Both the position numbers and the translations under genes were made by a program. Positions 33,493-42,851 of a DNA stretch of 46,667 nucleotides are shown piece by piece. This stretch comes from an uncultured Clostridium sp. (GTDB taxonomy: Bacteria > Bacillota > Clostridia > TANB77 > CAG-508): positions 1-46,667 of the forward strand of contig CABUKD010000012.1 of NCBI GenBank assembly GCA_902492105.1, read 5' to 3'. Under the pieces are notes generated by a model. It saw only the letters and a program-made list of their open reading frames with translations. It was not told the DNA's origin and did no database searches. Positions within the stretch are counted from its first letter, which is position 1. Every line of letters begins with the position of its first letter.

Positions 33493-35007
33493 ATGGAAGA
33501 AAATCAAAACAACAACCAAAACCAAGAAAATATGGAACAAGAATTAGACTATAATCAATTAATGAAAATTAGAAAAGAAAAGCTAGAAAAACTACAAGAA
33601 GAAGGAAAAAATCCATTTGAAATTACAAAGTTTAATCCAACTCATACCAGTAAACAAATAAAAGAGCATTATGAAGAATTAGAAGGAAAAGATGTAACAA
33701 TTGCTGGTAGACTTATGGCAAAACGTATTATGGGAAAAGCATCTTTTTGCCATGTTCAAGATAGTGAAGGTAAAATTCAAAGCTATGTAAGTATTAATGA
33801 CTTAGGTGAGGAAAGCTACAAGCAATTTAAAGAAGACGATATAGGAGATATTATTGGCATTACTGGTTTTGTATTTAAAACCAGAACTGGGGAAATTTCT
33901 ATTCATGCTAAAGAAGTTACTTTATTAACAAAATCTTTACGTCCATTACCAGAAAAATTCCATGGACTAAAAGATGCAGATTTAAGATATAGACAAAGAT
34001 ATGTAGATTTAATTATGAATCCAGAAGTAAAACAGACCTTCCTTTTAAGAAGCAAATTAATAAAAGAAATTAGAAAATTTATGGATGAACAAGGATATAT
34101 GGAAGTAGAAACCCCTATGCTTACTACAGTAGCAACAGGAGATGCTGCAAGACCTTTTGTAACACATCACAATACGCTAGACTTACAAATGTACTTAAGA
34201 ATTGCACCAGAATTAAATTTAAAAAGATTAATTGTAGGTGGATTTGATAAAGTATATGAAATTGGTAAAAACTTTAGAAATGAAGGAATGGATATTAAAC
34301 ATAATCCAGAATTTACTAACATGGAATTTTATGCAGCTTATGAAGATTACAATGATATGATGAATTTAGCAGAAAGCTTAATTTCTACTGTTGCTAAAAA
34401 TGTATTAGGCACTACTAAAATTACTTACCAAGGAACCGAAATTGATTTAACTCCTTCTTGGAAAAAAATTACCATGATAGATGCTATAAAAGAAGTAACA
34501 GGTGTTGACTTTAACGAAATCAAAACAGATGAAGAGGCACAAAAAATAGCTCTAGAAAAAGGTGTTAAGTTTGAAGAAATTAAAAATACCAGGGGACATA
34601 TTATTAACGAGTTTTTTGAAACATTTGTAGAAGATACTCTTATTCAGCCAACCTTTATTTTAGACTACCCTGTAGAAGTATCTCCACTTACCAAAAGAAA
34701 GAAAGACAATCCAGCTTTAGTAGAAAGATTTGAATTATTTATTGGTGCTAGAGAATATGGTAATGCTTATTCAGAATTAAATGACCCAATAGATCAATAT
34801 GAAAGATTTATGAAACAAGTAGAGGCCAAGGCTAAGGGAGATGAAGAAGCTGGCGGAATGGACGAAGACTTTGTAAATGCTCTAGAAATTGGAATGCCTC
34901 CAACAGGTGGAATGGGAATAGGTCTAGATAGACTTATTATGCTTTTAACAGATTCTGCTTCCATTAGAGATGTACTATTTTTCCCAACTATGAAGCCTTT
35001 AAATTAA
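33493..35007 (+). CDS. lysS: Lysyl-tRNA synthetase, class II
   Basis: 504 residues. N-terminal OB anticodon-binding domain (VTIAGRLMAKRIMGKASF, about 70-87), class II motif 1 (FMDEQGYMEVETPML), motif 2 (FRNEGMDIKHNPEFT), and motif 3 (GMGIGLDRLIMLL). Charges tRNA-Lys with lysine. A Gln/Asn-rich 18-residue N-terminal extension precedes the conserved part (QLMKIRKEKLEKLQEEG). Confidence 0.98.
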   Translation: MEENQNNNQNQENMEQELDYNQLMKIRKEKLEKLQEEGKNPFEITKFNPTHTSKQIKEHYEELEGKDVTIAGRLMAKRIMGKASFCHVQDSEGKIQSYVSINDLGEESYKQFKEDDIGDIIGITGFVFKTRTGEISIHAKEVTLLTKSLRPLPEKFHGLKDADLRYRQRYVDLIMNPEVKQTFLLRSKLIKEIRKFMDEQGYMEVETPMLTTVATGDAARPFVTHHNTLDLQMYLRIAPELNLKRLIVGGFDKVYEIGKNFRNEGMDIKHNPEFTNMEFYAAYEDYNDMMNLAESLISTVAKNVLGTTKITYQGTEIDLTPSWKKITMIDAIKEVTGVDFNEIKTDEEAQKIALEKGVKFEEIKNTRGHIINEFFETFVEDTLIQPTFILDYPVEVSPLTKRKKDNPALVERFELFIGAREYGNAYSELNDPIDQYERFMKQVEAKAKGDEEAGGMDEDFVNALEIGMPPTGGMGIGLDRLIMLLTDSASIRDVLFFPTMKPLN

Positions 35008-35111
35008 AAAATATAATATGAGAAAATAAAATGTTAGAAGAAACTAATCTGCAAAATAATATAGGTATAACAAAAAAGTGGAGTAAAATAAAAAAAGAAA
35101 GGTAAGATTTC

Positions 35112-35840
35112 ATGTATTTTGACACAAGATATTTATATATTCTTTTAGCTATTGTTGCTGTAATTAGTATTCTTAGTGGAGGTTTTAGTATATTAGGCTT
35201 ATTATTAACTATTCCTGGTGTATTAATTGCTATTACTTTCCATGAATTTGCTCATGCTTTTGTGGCATATAAATTAGGAGATGATACTCCAAAATTTCAA
35301 GGTAGACTAAGTCTAAATCCATTTTCGCACTTAGATCCATTTGGAGTAATCATGTTAATATTTGCTCACATTGGATGGGGAAAACCAGTAGAAATTAACC
35401 CAAATAATTTTACAAGAAAAATATCTGCCAGAACTGCAGAAGCGCTTGTAGCTTTAGCAGGACCACTTATGAATTTTATTTTAGCAATTGTTTTTGCTAT
35501 TATTTTCTATGCTTTACAAACATTTGCTACAAGTTTTGTATTTGGCTCAGAAATAGGAAGTATTATTTATAGCATGGTTCAGTACGCAGTTATTGTAAAT
35601 ATTGGACTAGGAGTATTTAACTTAATACCACTTCCACCACTAGATGGATCTAAAATTTTAATGGCATTTTTATCTTATAATGCAAAAAGATGGTTTGAAG
35701 AACATACAGGACTGTTTTATGCCATTTTCTTAATTATTTGGATTACACCAATTTCTACTATGATTATTAATCCAATTATTAATGGAATAGCAGAAGGACT
35801 AGATACGGTAATCGGCGGTGTATTTAATTTATTTATATAG
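35112..35840 (+). CDS. Site-2 protease family (M50) membrane metalloprotease
   Basis: 242 residues, with five or six membrane segments. The zinc-binding HEFAH motif (about 44-48; ITFHEFAHAFVAYKLGD) and the second metal motif NLIPLPPLDGSK (about 175) mark the compact YwhC-like M50B proteases, which cut membrane-bound substrates such as anti-sigma factors. No PDZ domain. Substrate unknown. The next start, tsaD, lies 13 bases after its stop. Confidence 0.9.
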   Translation: MYFDTRYLYILLAIVAVISILSGGFSILGLLLTIPGVLIAITFHEFAHAFVAYKLGDDTPKFQGRLSLNPFSHLDPFGVIMLIFAHIGWGKPVEINPNNFTRKISARTAEALVALAGPLMNFILAIVFAIIFYALQTFATSFVFGSEIGSIIYSMVQYAVIVNIGLGVFNLIPLPPLDGSKILMAFLSYNAKRWFEEHTGLFYAIFLIIWITPISTMIINPIINGIAEGLDTVIGGVFNLFI

Positions 35841-35853
35841 AAAGAAGAAAATA

Positions 35854-36858
35854 ATGAAAGATATATATACTTTAGGAATTGAATCAAGTTGTGATGAAAC
35901 TTCTGCTTCTATTGTAAAAAATGGAAGAGAAGTTCTTTCTAATGTTATCAATTCACAAATAGAAATTCATAAACAATTTGGAGGAGTAGTGCCAGAAATA
36001 GCCTCTAGAAATCATATTGAAGCAATCTCAAGTGTCGTACAAGAAGCAATTGACCAAGCTAAAATGAAAATGGAAAATATAGATTTAGTTGCTTGTACTT
36101 ATGGTCCGGGTTTAGTGGGAGCATTACTAGTAGGTGTTTCTTATGCAAAAGCTTTAAGCTATGCTTTACAAAAGCCGCTAATTGGAACAAATCACATTCA
36201 TGGACATATTGCAGCAAATTATATTACCTATCCACAATTAGAACCACCATTCTTATGTTTAGTTATTTCAGGTGGTCATACACATTTAGTACATATTAAA
36301 GATTATGCAAATTTTGAAATATTAGGAAAAACAAGAGATGATGCTGTAGGAGAAGCTTTTGATAAAGTAGCAAGAGTAATAGGACTTGGCTATCCAGGTG
36401 GACCAAAAGTGGACAAGCTTGCAAAAGAAGGAAAGCCTACCATAGAACTCCCAAAAATACATATAGACAACTTGGATTTTAGTTTTAGTGGAATTAAAAC
36501 AGCAGTAATTAATTTGCATCATAAACAACCAGATATCAATAAAGCAGACCTTTGCAATAGTTTTGAAAAAACAATAACAGAAGTATTAGTAGACCATACT
36601 CTAAGAGCAGCAAGACAAGTAAAAACGAAAAAAATAGCTTTAGCAGGAGGCGTATCTGCTAATTCTTATATTCGAGATGAATTTTTAAAATTGAAAGAAA
36701 AGGGATATGAAATCTATTATCCAGAACCAATTTTATGTACAGATAATGCTGCTATGATTGCCTCTGCTGGATATTATACTTATCTAACAGGAAAGCAATC
36801 AGACCTAACACTAAATGCAGTACCAAATTTATCCATCAATTCTAAAATGGATGGATAA
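35854..36858 (+). CDS. tsaD: tRNA N6-adenosine threonylcarbamoyltransferase TsaD
   Basis: 334 residues, ASKHA fold. It transfers threonylcarbamoyl to A37 of ANN-decoding tRNAs with TsaB and TsaE. Motifs: GIESSCDETSASIV, the metal-binding HIHGHIAANY, ISGGHTHLVHI, LGYPGGPKVDKLA, and LAGGVSANSYIRDE. The ORF is open from 35818, but ATG 35854 is the conserved start; its ribosome site (AGAAAGAAG) is weak, consistent with coupling to the M50 gene. Confidence 0.97.
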   Translation: MKDIYTLGIESSCDETSASIVKNGREVLSNVINSQIEIHKQFGGVVPEIASRNHIEAISSVVQEAIDQAKMKMENIDLVACTYGPGLVGALLVGVSYAKALSYALQKPLIGTNHIHGHIAANYITYPQLEPPFLCLVISGGHTHLVHIKDYANFEILGKTRDDAVGEAFDKVARVIGLGYPGGPKVDKLAKEGKPTIELPKIHIDNLDFSFSGIKTAVINLHHKQPDINKADLCNSFEKTITEVLVDHTLRAARQVKTKKIALAGGVSANSYIRDEFLKLKEKGYEIYYPEPILCTDNAAMIASAGYYTYLTGKQSDLTLNAVPNLSINSKMDG

Positions 36859-36892
36859 GACTCAGAAATAGAAAAGTAGAAGGGAACAAATT

Positions 36893-37600
36893 ATGGCTAT
36901 TTATACTATAGCAGACTTGCACCTTTCCTTTGCAGAGCCAAAACCTATGAGCATTTTTGGCGATAATTGGGAAGGACATAGTGAAAAAACAAGAAAAAAT
37001 TGGATAGAAAAAGTAAAACCAGAAGATACTGTTGTATTGCCCGGTGACTTTTCGTGGTCTATGTATTTAGAAGATACCTATCAAGACTTTTCTTATTTAA
37101 CAAGTTTGCCAGGTAAAAAAATACTATTAAAAGGAAATCATGATTATTGGTGGACTACACTAAAAAGTATGAAGAATTATTTAAAAGAACATCAATTAGA
37201 AAATATAGATTTTTTATATAATAATAGTTACTTAGTAGAAGACAAGATTATTGCAGGAACAAGAGGATGGAATTTAATGGATTCAGAAGAAACCAAAAAA
37301 ATGATTCATAGAGAAGCTATTAGACTAAAATTATCGATAGAAGACGGAATTGCAAAATATGGGCAGGATAAGGAAATAATCATATTTATGCATTATCCTC
37401 CTATAACCCAAAATACTTTATCCCATAACCAATTTCTAGATTTTCTAGAAATTATGAAACAATATCAAGTAAAAAGATGTTACTATGGTCATTTACATGG
37501 AAAATCTCACCAAGAGGCAGTACAAGGAAACATTCAAGGAATTGACTTTAAATTGGTAAGTGCGGATTATCTAGAATTTAATTTGGTAAAAGTAGAATAA
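36893..37600 (+). CDS. Metallophosphoesterase
   Basis: 235 residues, calcineurin-like phosphoesterase. Metal-binding motifs in order: IADLHLS (DxH), VVLPGDFSW (GD), LKGNHDYWW (GNHD), FMHYPP (H) and YGHLHGKS (GHxH). Substrate cannot be read from sequence; this compact class is common in Firmicutes. It follows tsaD by 34 bases, probably in one transcript. Confidence 0.88.
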   Translation: MAIYTIADLHLSFAEPKPMSIFGDNWEGHSEKTRKNWIEKVKPEDTVVLPGDFSWSMYLEDTYQDFSYLTSLPGKKILLKGNHDYWWTTLKSMKNYLKEHQLENIDFLYNNSYLVEDKIIAGTRGWNLMDSEETKKMIHREAIRLKLSIEDGIAKYGQDKEIIIFMHYPPITQNTLSHNQFLDFLEIMKQYQVKRCYYGHLHGKSHQEAVQGNIQGIDFKLVSADYLEFNLVKVE

Positions 37601-37675
37601 GAGAATTTGTTTGTTCGCTTACGCGGTCTGCACTTTTGTAATATATATAGTTTGAACAAAATATGTAAACTATGC

Positions 37676-37703
37676 TTGCAATCTGGAAAAAATGTGATAT
37701 AAT
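37676..37703 (+). promoter_or_regulatory. tig promoter
   Basis: TTGCAA (37676-37681), 16-base spacer, TATAAT (37698-37703). The ATG-like open frame at 37672 lies in this promoter and is not translated. Confidence 0.7.
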
Positions 37704-37740
37704 AAGGAAGCTAATTAAATTAGAAAGGAAGATTTTAAAA

Positions 37741-39027
37741 ATGAGTGTAAAAGTAGAAAACACAGAAAACAAAAATGAAGTAAAATTAAGTTTCACAATA
37801 GAAGCAGAAAAATTTGATGAAGCAATGAAAAGAGTATATAGTAAAACAGCTAAATACTTTACTATTCCAGGATTTAGAAAAGGTAAAGCACCAATGCAAA
37901 TAGTAGAAAAACATTATGGTAGCGAAATTTTTTATGAAGATACTTTTAATGAATTAGTACCAGATATTTATGATGCTGCTATAAAAGAAAACAACATTGA
38001 AGCGGTAAGCAGACCAAATATTGATATTACCCAAATGGAAAAAGGCAAAGATTTAATTTTTACAGCAATTGTACAAATAAAACCAGAAATTAAATTAGGT
38101 AAATATAAAGGTATAGAACTTAAAAAAATTGAGTATACTGTATCTGACAAAGACGTAGAACATGAACTAGGTCATATGGCAGAACATAATGCTAGATTAA
38201 TTTCTGTAGATGATAGACCAGTAGAAAAAGGTGATTTAACGATTATTGACTTCGAAGGTTCTATTGATGGTGTTCCATTTGAGGGTGGAAAAGCTGAAAA
38301 ACATGAATTAGAAATAGGAAGCAATACCTTCATTCCAGGATTTGAAGATCAAATTATAGGAATGAAATTAGACGAAGAAAAAGACATCCATGTAACATTC
38401 CCAGAAGACTATTTCTCTAAAGACTTAGCAGGAAAAGATGCTGTATTTAAAGTAAAACTACATGAAATTAAGAAAAAAGAATTACCAAAAATAGATGACG
38501 AATTTGCAAAAGATGTTAGCGAATTTGACACTTTGGAAGAATTAAAAAATAGCATTAAAGAAAAAATGCAAAAACAAAATGAAGAAAAAGCAAAATATGA
38601 AACAGAAGATGCTGCTATGGAAGCTGTTTGTGCAGATGTAGAAGTAGAAATTCCATCTGGAATGATTGATTCTGAAATTGATCAAATGGTAAAAAATGTA
38701 GAACAAAGACTACAATATCAAGGTTTAACATTAGACCAATATTATGCTTTATCTGGCAAAACAGAAAGCCAAATGAGAGAAGAAATGAAAGAACAAGCTT
38801 CCAAAACTGTAAAAAATAGATTAGTATTAGAAGCTATTATTAAAGAAGAGGACATTAAACCAGACGAAAAAGAAGTAGAAGAAAAATTAAAGAGCATGGC
38901 AAAAGGATATGGTAAAACAGAAGAAGAAATGCTTCAAAATCAATATTTAAAAGACTATTTAGAAGACACTATGAAAGTAGAAAAAGCTCTTGAATTTATT
39001 GTAAAAAATGCAAAATATAAAAAATAG
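37741..39027 (+). CDS. tig: Trigger factor, ribosome-associated chaperone and prolyl isomerase
   Basis: 428 residues. Ribosome-binding N domain with the signature FTIPGFRKGKAP (about 40-51), FKBP-type domain (GDLTIIDFEGSIDGVPFEGG, about 160-240, with IPGFEDQIIGMKLDE), and the helical C domain to residue 428. It binds the tunnel exit and helps nascent chains fold. Stands before clpP and clpX, the standard Firmicute order. ATG 37741 follows AAAGGAAG. Confidence 0.97.
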   Translation: MSVKVENTENKNEVKLSFTIEAEKFDEAMKRVYSKTAKYFTIPGFRKGKAPMQIVEKHYGSEIFYEDTFNELVPDIYDAAIKENNIEAVSRPNIDITQMEKGKDLIFTAIVQIKPEIKLGKYKGIELKKIEYTVSDKDVEHELGHMAEHNARLISVDDRPVEKGDLTIIDFEGSIDGVPFEGGKAEKHELEIGSNTFIPGFEDQIIGMKLDEEKDIHVTFPEDYFSKDLAGKDAVFKVKLHEIKKKELPKIDDEFAKDVSEFDTLEELKNSIKEKMQKQNEEKAKYETEDAAMEAVCADVEVEIPSGMIDSEIDQMVKNVEQRLQYQGLTLDQYYALSGKTESQMREEMKEQASKTVKNRLVLEAIIKEEDIKPDEKEVEEKLKSMAKGYGKTEEEMLQNQYLKDYLEDTMKVEKALEFIVKNAKYKK

Positions 39028-39060
39028 AAAAAGAGCAACCAATATAAGTGTTACATAATT

Positions 39061-39098
39061 GAAAATTTCTTATTCTTTCAAAAGAATAAGTTATTTTC
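39061..39098 (+). terminator. Hairpin between tig and clpP
   Basis: CTTATTCTTT and AAAGAATAAG pair perfectly around CA, and GAAAAT/ATTTTC extend the stem. The T-rich tail is inside the stem, so it may be a leaky terminator or attenuator. Confidence 0.5.
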
Positions 39099-39165
39099 AT
39101 ATCAATATAAGCACAAGATAAAATTTTGCTAATAAAATATGTTAGCACAATTAGGAGGTAAAAAA

Positions 39166-39771
39166 ATGAAAGAACAAAATAGTTTAGTACCTTATGTTAT
39201 TGAACAAACTGCTAAAGGAGAAAGATCTTATGATATTTTCTCTAGATTATTAAAAGACAGAATTATCTTCTTAGGAGAAGATGTTAATCAAACTTCAGCA
39301 AGTTTAGTAATTGCACAATTATTATTTTTAGAGTCAGAAGATCCAGACAAAGAAATTAATTTATATATTAATAGCCCAGGAGGATCTATTACAGACGGAA
39401 TGGGAATTATAGATACTATGAATTATATTAAATGTCCTGTTTCAACCATTTGTATTGGTATGGCAGCTAGTATGGGAGCAGTATTATTAGCAGCAGGAGA
39501 AAAGGGTAAAAGATTTGCTACTCCAAATGCTGAAATCTTAATCCATCAACCTTTAATTGGTGGAGGAGGACTTTCTGGACAAACAACAGAAATTAAAATC
39601 CATGCAGACCATATGGTAAAAACAAGAGAAAAATTAAACCAATTTTTAAGTGAGAGAACAGGTCAACCATTAGAAGTAATTAATAGAGATACAGAAAGAG
39701 ACAATTATATGACAGCACAAGAAGCACTAAAATATGGACTTATTGATGGAATTATGGAAAAAAGAGCTTAA
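39166..39771 (+). CDS. clpP: ATP-dependent Clp protease proteolytic subunit
   Basis: 201 residues, serine peptidase forming the 14-mer chamber. Catalytic triad visible: Ser in IGMAASMGAVLL, His in EILIHQPL, Asp in NRDTERDNYM. LVPYVIEQTAKGERSYDIFSRLL is the typical N-terminus. AGGAGG lies 9 bases before ATG 39166; the open frame from 39139 has none. ClpX follows after 16 bases. Confidence 0.98.
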   Translation: MKEQNSLVPYVIEQTAKGERSYDIFSRLLKDRIIFLGEDVNQTSASLVIAQLLFLESEDPDKEINLYINSPGGSITDGMGIIDTMNYIKCPVSTICIGMAASMGAVLLAAGEKGKRFATPNAEILIHQPLIGGGGLSGQTTEIKIHADHMVKTREKLNQFLSERTGQPLEVINRDTERDNYMTAQEALKYGLIDGIMEKRA

Positions 39772-39787
39772 GTAAAGGAGAAAGTCT

Positions 39788-41101
39788 ATGGCAAATAATA
39801 AAACAAGAAGTGTAAAATGTTCTTTTTGTGGAAAATCCCAAGAAGCAGTAGGACGTATTATTGCAGGCCCAGGCGTATATATTTGTGATGAATGTATTAA
39901 AGTTTGCAACAATATTTTAGAAGATGAACTTTATGAAGAATCACAAATTACGTATACAACTAATACAGGAGAAAAATTACCTACTCCTGCAGAAATTAAG
40001 GAAATACTGGACTCCTATGTTATTGGGCAAGAAGAAGCTAAAAAAACATTATCTGTTGCTGTATACAATCATTACAAAAGAATTAACAATCAAAAAGAAA
40101 TTGATGATGTAGAGATTCAAAAGAGTAATGTACTATTGCTTGGACCTACTGGATGTGGAAAAACATTACTTGCACAAACACTAGCTAAAATTTTAAAAGT
40201 ACCATTTGCAATAGCAGATGCTACTACATTAACAGAGGCTGGTTATGTAGGAGAAGATGTTGAAAACATTTTACTAAAACTCATTCAAGCAGCAGATTAT
40301 GATATAGAAAAAGCAGAAAAAGGAATTATTTATATAGATGAAATTGATAAAATTTCAAGAAAATCAGAAAACCCATCTATTACCAGAGATGTAAGTGGAG
40401 AAGGTGTACAACAGGCCTTACTTAAAATTGTGGAGGGAACTATTGCTTCTGTACCACCACAAGGAGGCAGAAAACACCCACACCAAGAATTTATACAAAT
40501 TAATACAGAAAATATCTTGTTTATTTGTGGAGGAGCTTTTGAGGGTCTAGAAAAAATTGTAAAAGATAGAATTGGTAAAAAATCCATAGGTTTTGGAGCA
40601 AACATTGAAAGCAATAAAGATGTAAATAAATATGAAGTGTTTGAAAAACTATTACCACAAGATTTATTAAAATTTGGTCTAATTCCAGAATTTGTGGGAA
40701 GACTTCCTATTATTGCCACATTGCAAGAATTAGACAGAAAGGCATTAATTGATATTGTTACCAAACCAAAAAATGCTTTAGTAAAACAATATCAAAAACT
40801 TTTCAAATTAGATAATGTAGACCTAGAATTCGAACCAGAAGCTTTGGAAAAAATTGTAGACAAAGCAATAGAAAGAAAAACCGGAGCTAGAGGTTTACGT
40901 TCTATTATAGAAGAAATTATGAGAGACATTATGTTTGAAATTCCTTCTAATCCAAAAATAGAAAAGTGTATTATTACAAGAGAAACAGTAGTAAACAAAG
41001 AGGCACCTAAATTAGTAATTAATAATAATAGGGAAATACCAACACAAAAAACAGCAAAAGCAAAAAGACAATCTACAACCAAAAAAACAGAATCAGCATA
41101 A
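39788..41101 (+). CDS. clpX: ATP-dependent Clp protease ATP-binding subunit ClpX
   Basis: 437 residues. N-terminal C4 zinc finger (CSFC...CDEC, about 11-37), AAA+ core with Walker A GPTGCGKTLLAQ (about 118), Walker B GIIYIDEIDKISRK, pore-loop region, the ClpP-docking IGF loop (SIGFGANI), and sensor 2 GARGLRSIIEEI. The C-terminus has a Thr/Lys-rich tail (about 415-437). Unfolds substrates and feeds them to ClpP. Confidence 0.98.
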   Translation: MANNKTRSVKCSFCGKSQEAVGRIIAGPGVYICDECIKVCNNILEDELYEESQITYTTNTGEKLPTPAEIKEILDSYVIGQEEAKKTLSVAVYNHYKRINNQKEIDDVEIQKSNVLLLGPTGCGKTLLAQTLAKILKVPFAIADATTLTEAGYVGEDVENILLKLIQAADYDIEKAEKGIIYIDEIDKISRKSENPSITRDVSGEGVQQALLKIVEGTIASVPPQGGRKHPHQEFIQINTENILFICGGAFEGLEKIVKDRIGKKSIGFGANIESNKDVNKYEVFEKLLPQDLLKFGLIPEFVGRLPIIATLQELDRKALIDIVTKPKNALVKQYQKLFKLDNVDLEFEPEALEKIVDKAIERKTGARGLRSIIEEIMRDIMFEIPSNPKIEKCIITRETVVNKEAPKLVINNNREIPTQKTAKAKRQSTTKKTESA

Positions 41102-41162
41102 GGGTATTGTAAAAGATGGTGCAAAAATCATACTAAATTATAAAAGAATGGAAATTAATATG

Positions 41163-41200
41163 AAAAATGTCAAATATTTGTTTGACATTTTTTTGTTTGT
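41163..41200 (+). terminator. clpX terminator, overlapping the lexA -35 region
   Basis: AAAAATGTCAAA (41163-41174) and TTTGACATTTTT (41181-41192) pair around TATTTG, then T-rich sequence. The right arm contains the TTGACA of the lexA promoter. Confidence 0.75.
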
Positions 41201-41210
41201 GTGATATCAT
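41182..41210 (+). promoter_or_regulatory. lexA promoter
   Basis: TTGACA (41182-41187), 17-base spacer, TATCAT (41205-41210). I could not find a convincing LexA (SOS) box around it. Confidence 0.7.
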
Positions 41211-41293
41211 TATATAGGAAAAACAAATGGTTGGATTTTTCATAAAAGAAAAGCAACCAGAAAAGTGAGAAAAATATAAGGAGTGATGTAATT

Positions 41294-41959
41294 TTGGGTA
41301 GAAAAAAAGATCCAATGTCCATCAATAAAAGGGAAAAGGCCATTATTCAATTCATTGAAAAACAAGTAGAAGAAAAAGGTTATGCACCATCTGTTAGGGA
41401 AATTGGTAAAGCAGTAGGGCTAAAATCAACAGCCACAGTACATGGCTATTTAGCAAAATTATCAGAAAAAGGTTTTATTAGAAAAGAAGATCAAAAAGGT
41501 AGAACACTACGTTTATTGAAAAGTGAAACAGGAGAACCTATAGGAAAGAAAAAACAAGAAGCTAGAAATTATTATACAGGAAAAGAAATGGTAGAAGTTC
41601 CTGTTATTGGAAAAATTACAGCAGGGGAACCTATTTTAGCAGTAGAAAATGTAACAGATACTTTCCCTATTCCATTAGATTTTGTAGGCAATAGCGAAAG
41701 CTTTATGCTTACAGTCCGTGGAGAAAGTATGATTGAAGCAGGTATTTTAAATGGTGATTACATTTTAGTAAAAAAACAAAATACTGCTCAAAATGGGGAA
41801 ATTGTAGTTGCACTTATTGGAGATGAAGCAACTGTTAAAACATTTTATAAAGAAAAAGATCACATAAGATTACAACCTCAAAATAGTACAATGGATCCAA
41901 TCATTGTTCCAACATGTGAAATTTTAGGAAAAGTAGCTGGGGTATTTAGAAAGTTATAA
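41294..41959 (+). CDS. lexA: SOS repressor LexA
   Basis: 221 residues. Winged-helix DNA-binding domain (IIQFIEKQVEEKGYAPSVRE..STATVHGYLAKL), then an S24 peptidase domain: cleavage site TAGEP, catalytic Ser in RGESMIEAG, Lys in ATVKTFY. Represses DNA-damage genes and self-cleaves on RecA filaments. TTG 41294 is the likely start, with AAGGAGTGA upstream; ATG 41315 has no ribosome site. Confidence 0.95.
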   Translation: MGRKKDPMSINKREKAIIQFIEKQVEEKGYAPSVREIGKAVGLKSTATVHGYLAKLSEKGFIRKEDQKGRTLRLLKSETGEPIGKKKQEARNYYTGKEMVEVPVIGKITAGEPILAVENVTDTFPIPLDFVGNSESFMLTVRGESMIEAGILNGDYILVKKQNTAQNGEIVVALIGDEATVKTFYKEKDHIRLQPQNSTMDPIIVPTCEILGKVAGVFRKL

Positions 41960-41983
41960 ATTGTAATAAAGTGGGGATTTTAT

Positions 41984-42496
41984 ATGAGTTACTTAGATAT
42001 ATGGATTTATAATAGCAGACCTAGAATGAGAGTATTTCTATGCTATTTACTAATATTTGTTGTATTCTTTATATTTTCTGATGTGATGATTTACTTTTAT
42101 ACCAAATCTTTATATCAGCCAATGGACAGCTACGAAATTAATGTAACAGAACCAGAAGTAACTGTTACACTAGCAGAAGCAACTACTATGAATGGAAATA
42201 TAAAAGGAACAATTAAAAATACCACAAATGAAACAATAGAAAATGAATATCTAAAATTTGAATTTTTTACACCAAGAGATGTCAATGTAGGTGTAAAGTA
42301 CCTAGAAATTGATAGACTAGAACCAGGAGAAGAGAAAAAATACGAGATGGGATTTCGCTATGAAAATGTAACATCTGTAGAAATTTCCAAGGCAACCGAA
42401 GAAGATACCTTAAAGGCTACTCCAGAAGAATTAGAAATTAGCCCAGTAATTGGCCCAGTTGGCATTATAGGTGCAATTTTATTTTCTTATTTATAA
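41984..42496 (+). CDS. Membrane protein with extracytoplasmic beta domain, unknown function
   Basis: 170 residues: a cytoplasmic stretch, a membrane helix (about 17-39, VFLCYLLIFVVFFIFSDVMIYF), an exported beta-rich domain (about 55-140, resembling FxLYD/DUF-type immunoglobulin-like folds: GTIKNTTNETIENEYLKFEF), and a short hydrophobic C-terminus (IGAILFSYL). No family identified. It lies 24 bases after lexA and may share its transcript. Confidence 0.7.
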   Translation: MSYLDIWIYNSRPRMRVFLCYLLIFVVFFIFSDVMIYFYTKSLYQPMDSYEINVTEPEVTVTLAEATTMNGNIKGTIKNTTNETIENEYLKFEFFTPRDVNVGVKYLEIDRLEPGEEKKYEMGFRYENVTSVEISKATEEDTLKATPEELEISPVIGPVGIIGAILFSYL

Positions 42497-42609
42497 TAAG
42501 TAGTTGTACAAATTAAAGACAATTTCATCTTATAATATAGAAAATATTGCATCCAAAATTGCAATCAAACATTTAATAGAAAAATGTGATAAACTTAGTA
42601 TAAAATAAG

Positions 42610-42658
42610 TAAAAAAAGGTAAAATAAAATTAAAAGTTTTATTTTACTTTTTTTGTTG
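42610..42658 (+). terminator. Intrinsic terminator after the lexA region
   Basis: AAAAAAAGGTAAAATAAAA and TTTTATTTTACTTTTTTT pair around a short loop, ending in a long T-run. Confidence 0.8.
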
Positions 42659-42769
42659 TTATAACTAGTAGCGGAAATTAAATTTTAGGTAAATATTATA
42701 TAGAAATAGTACAAATTACGAATTATAACAATTTGTAAGAAAAATGTTTGACAAAAATACAAAAAGAGA

Positions 42770-42798
42770 TTGCTATTTTGTACATTTTGTAATATAAT
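42770..42798 (+). promoter_or_regulatory. mreB promoter
   Basis: TTGCTA (42770-42775), 17-base spacer, TATAAT (42793-42798). Confidence 0.65.
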
Positions 42799-42851
42799 TG
42801 TAACGAAAATGTAATAAAAATGAAACACAAAAAACGAAAGGATAGATGAAA

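Larger units (their letters stand above)
42497..42851. other. Gene-free spacer upstream of mreB
   Basis: About 355 bases. It contains a terminator (42610-42658), an AT-rich segment, and the mreB promoter (42770-42798). Nothing else recognised. Confidence 0.7.
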
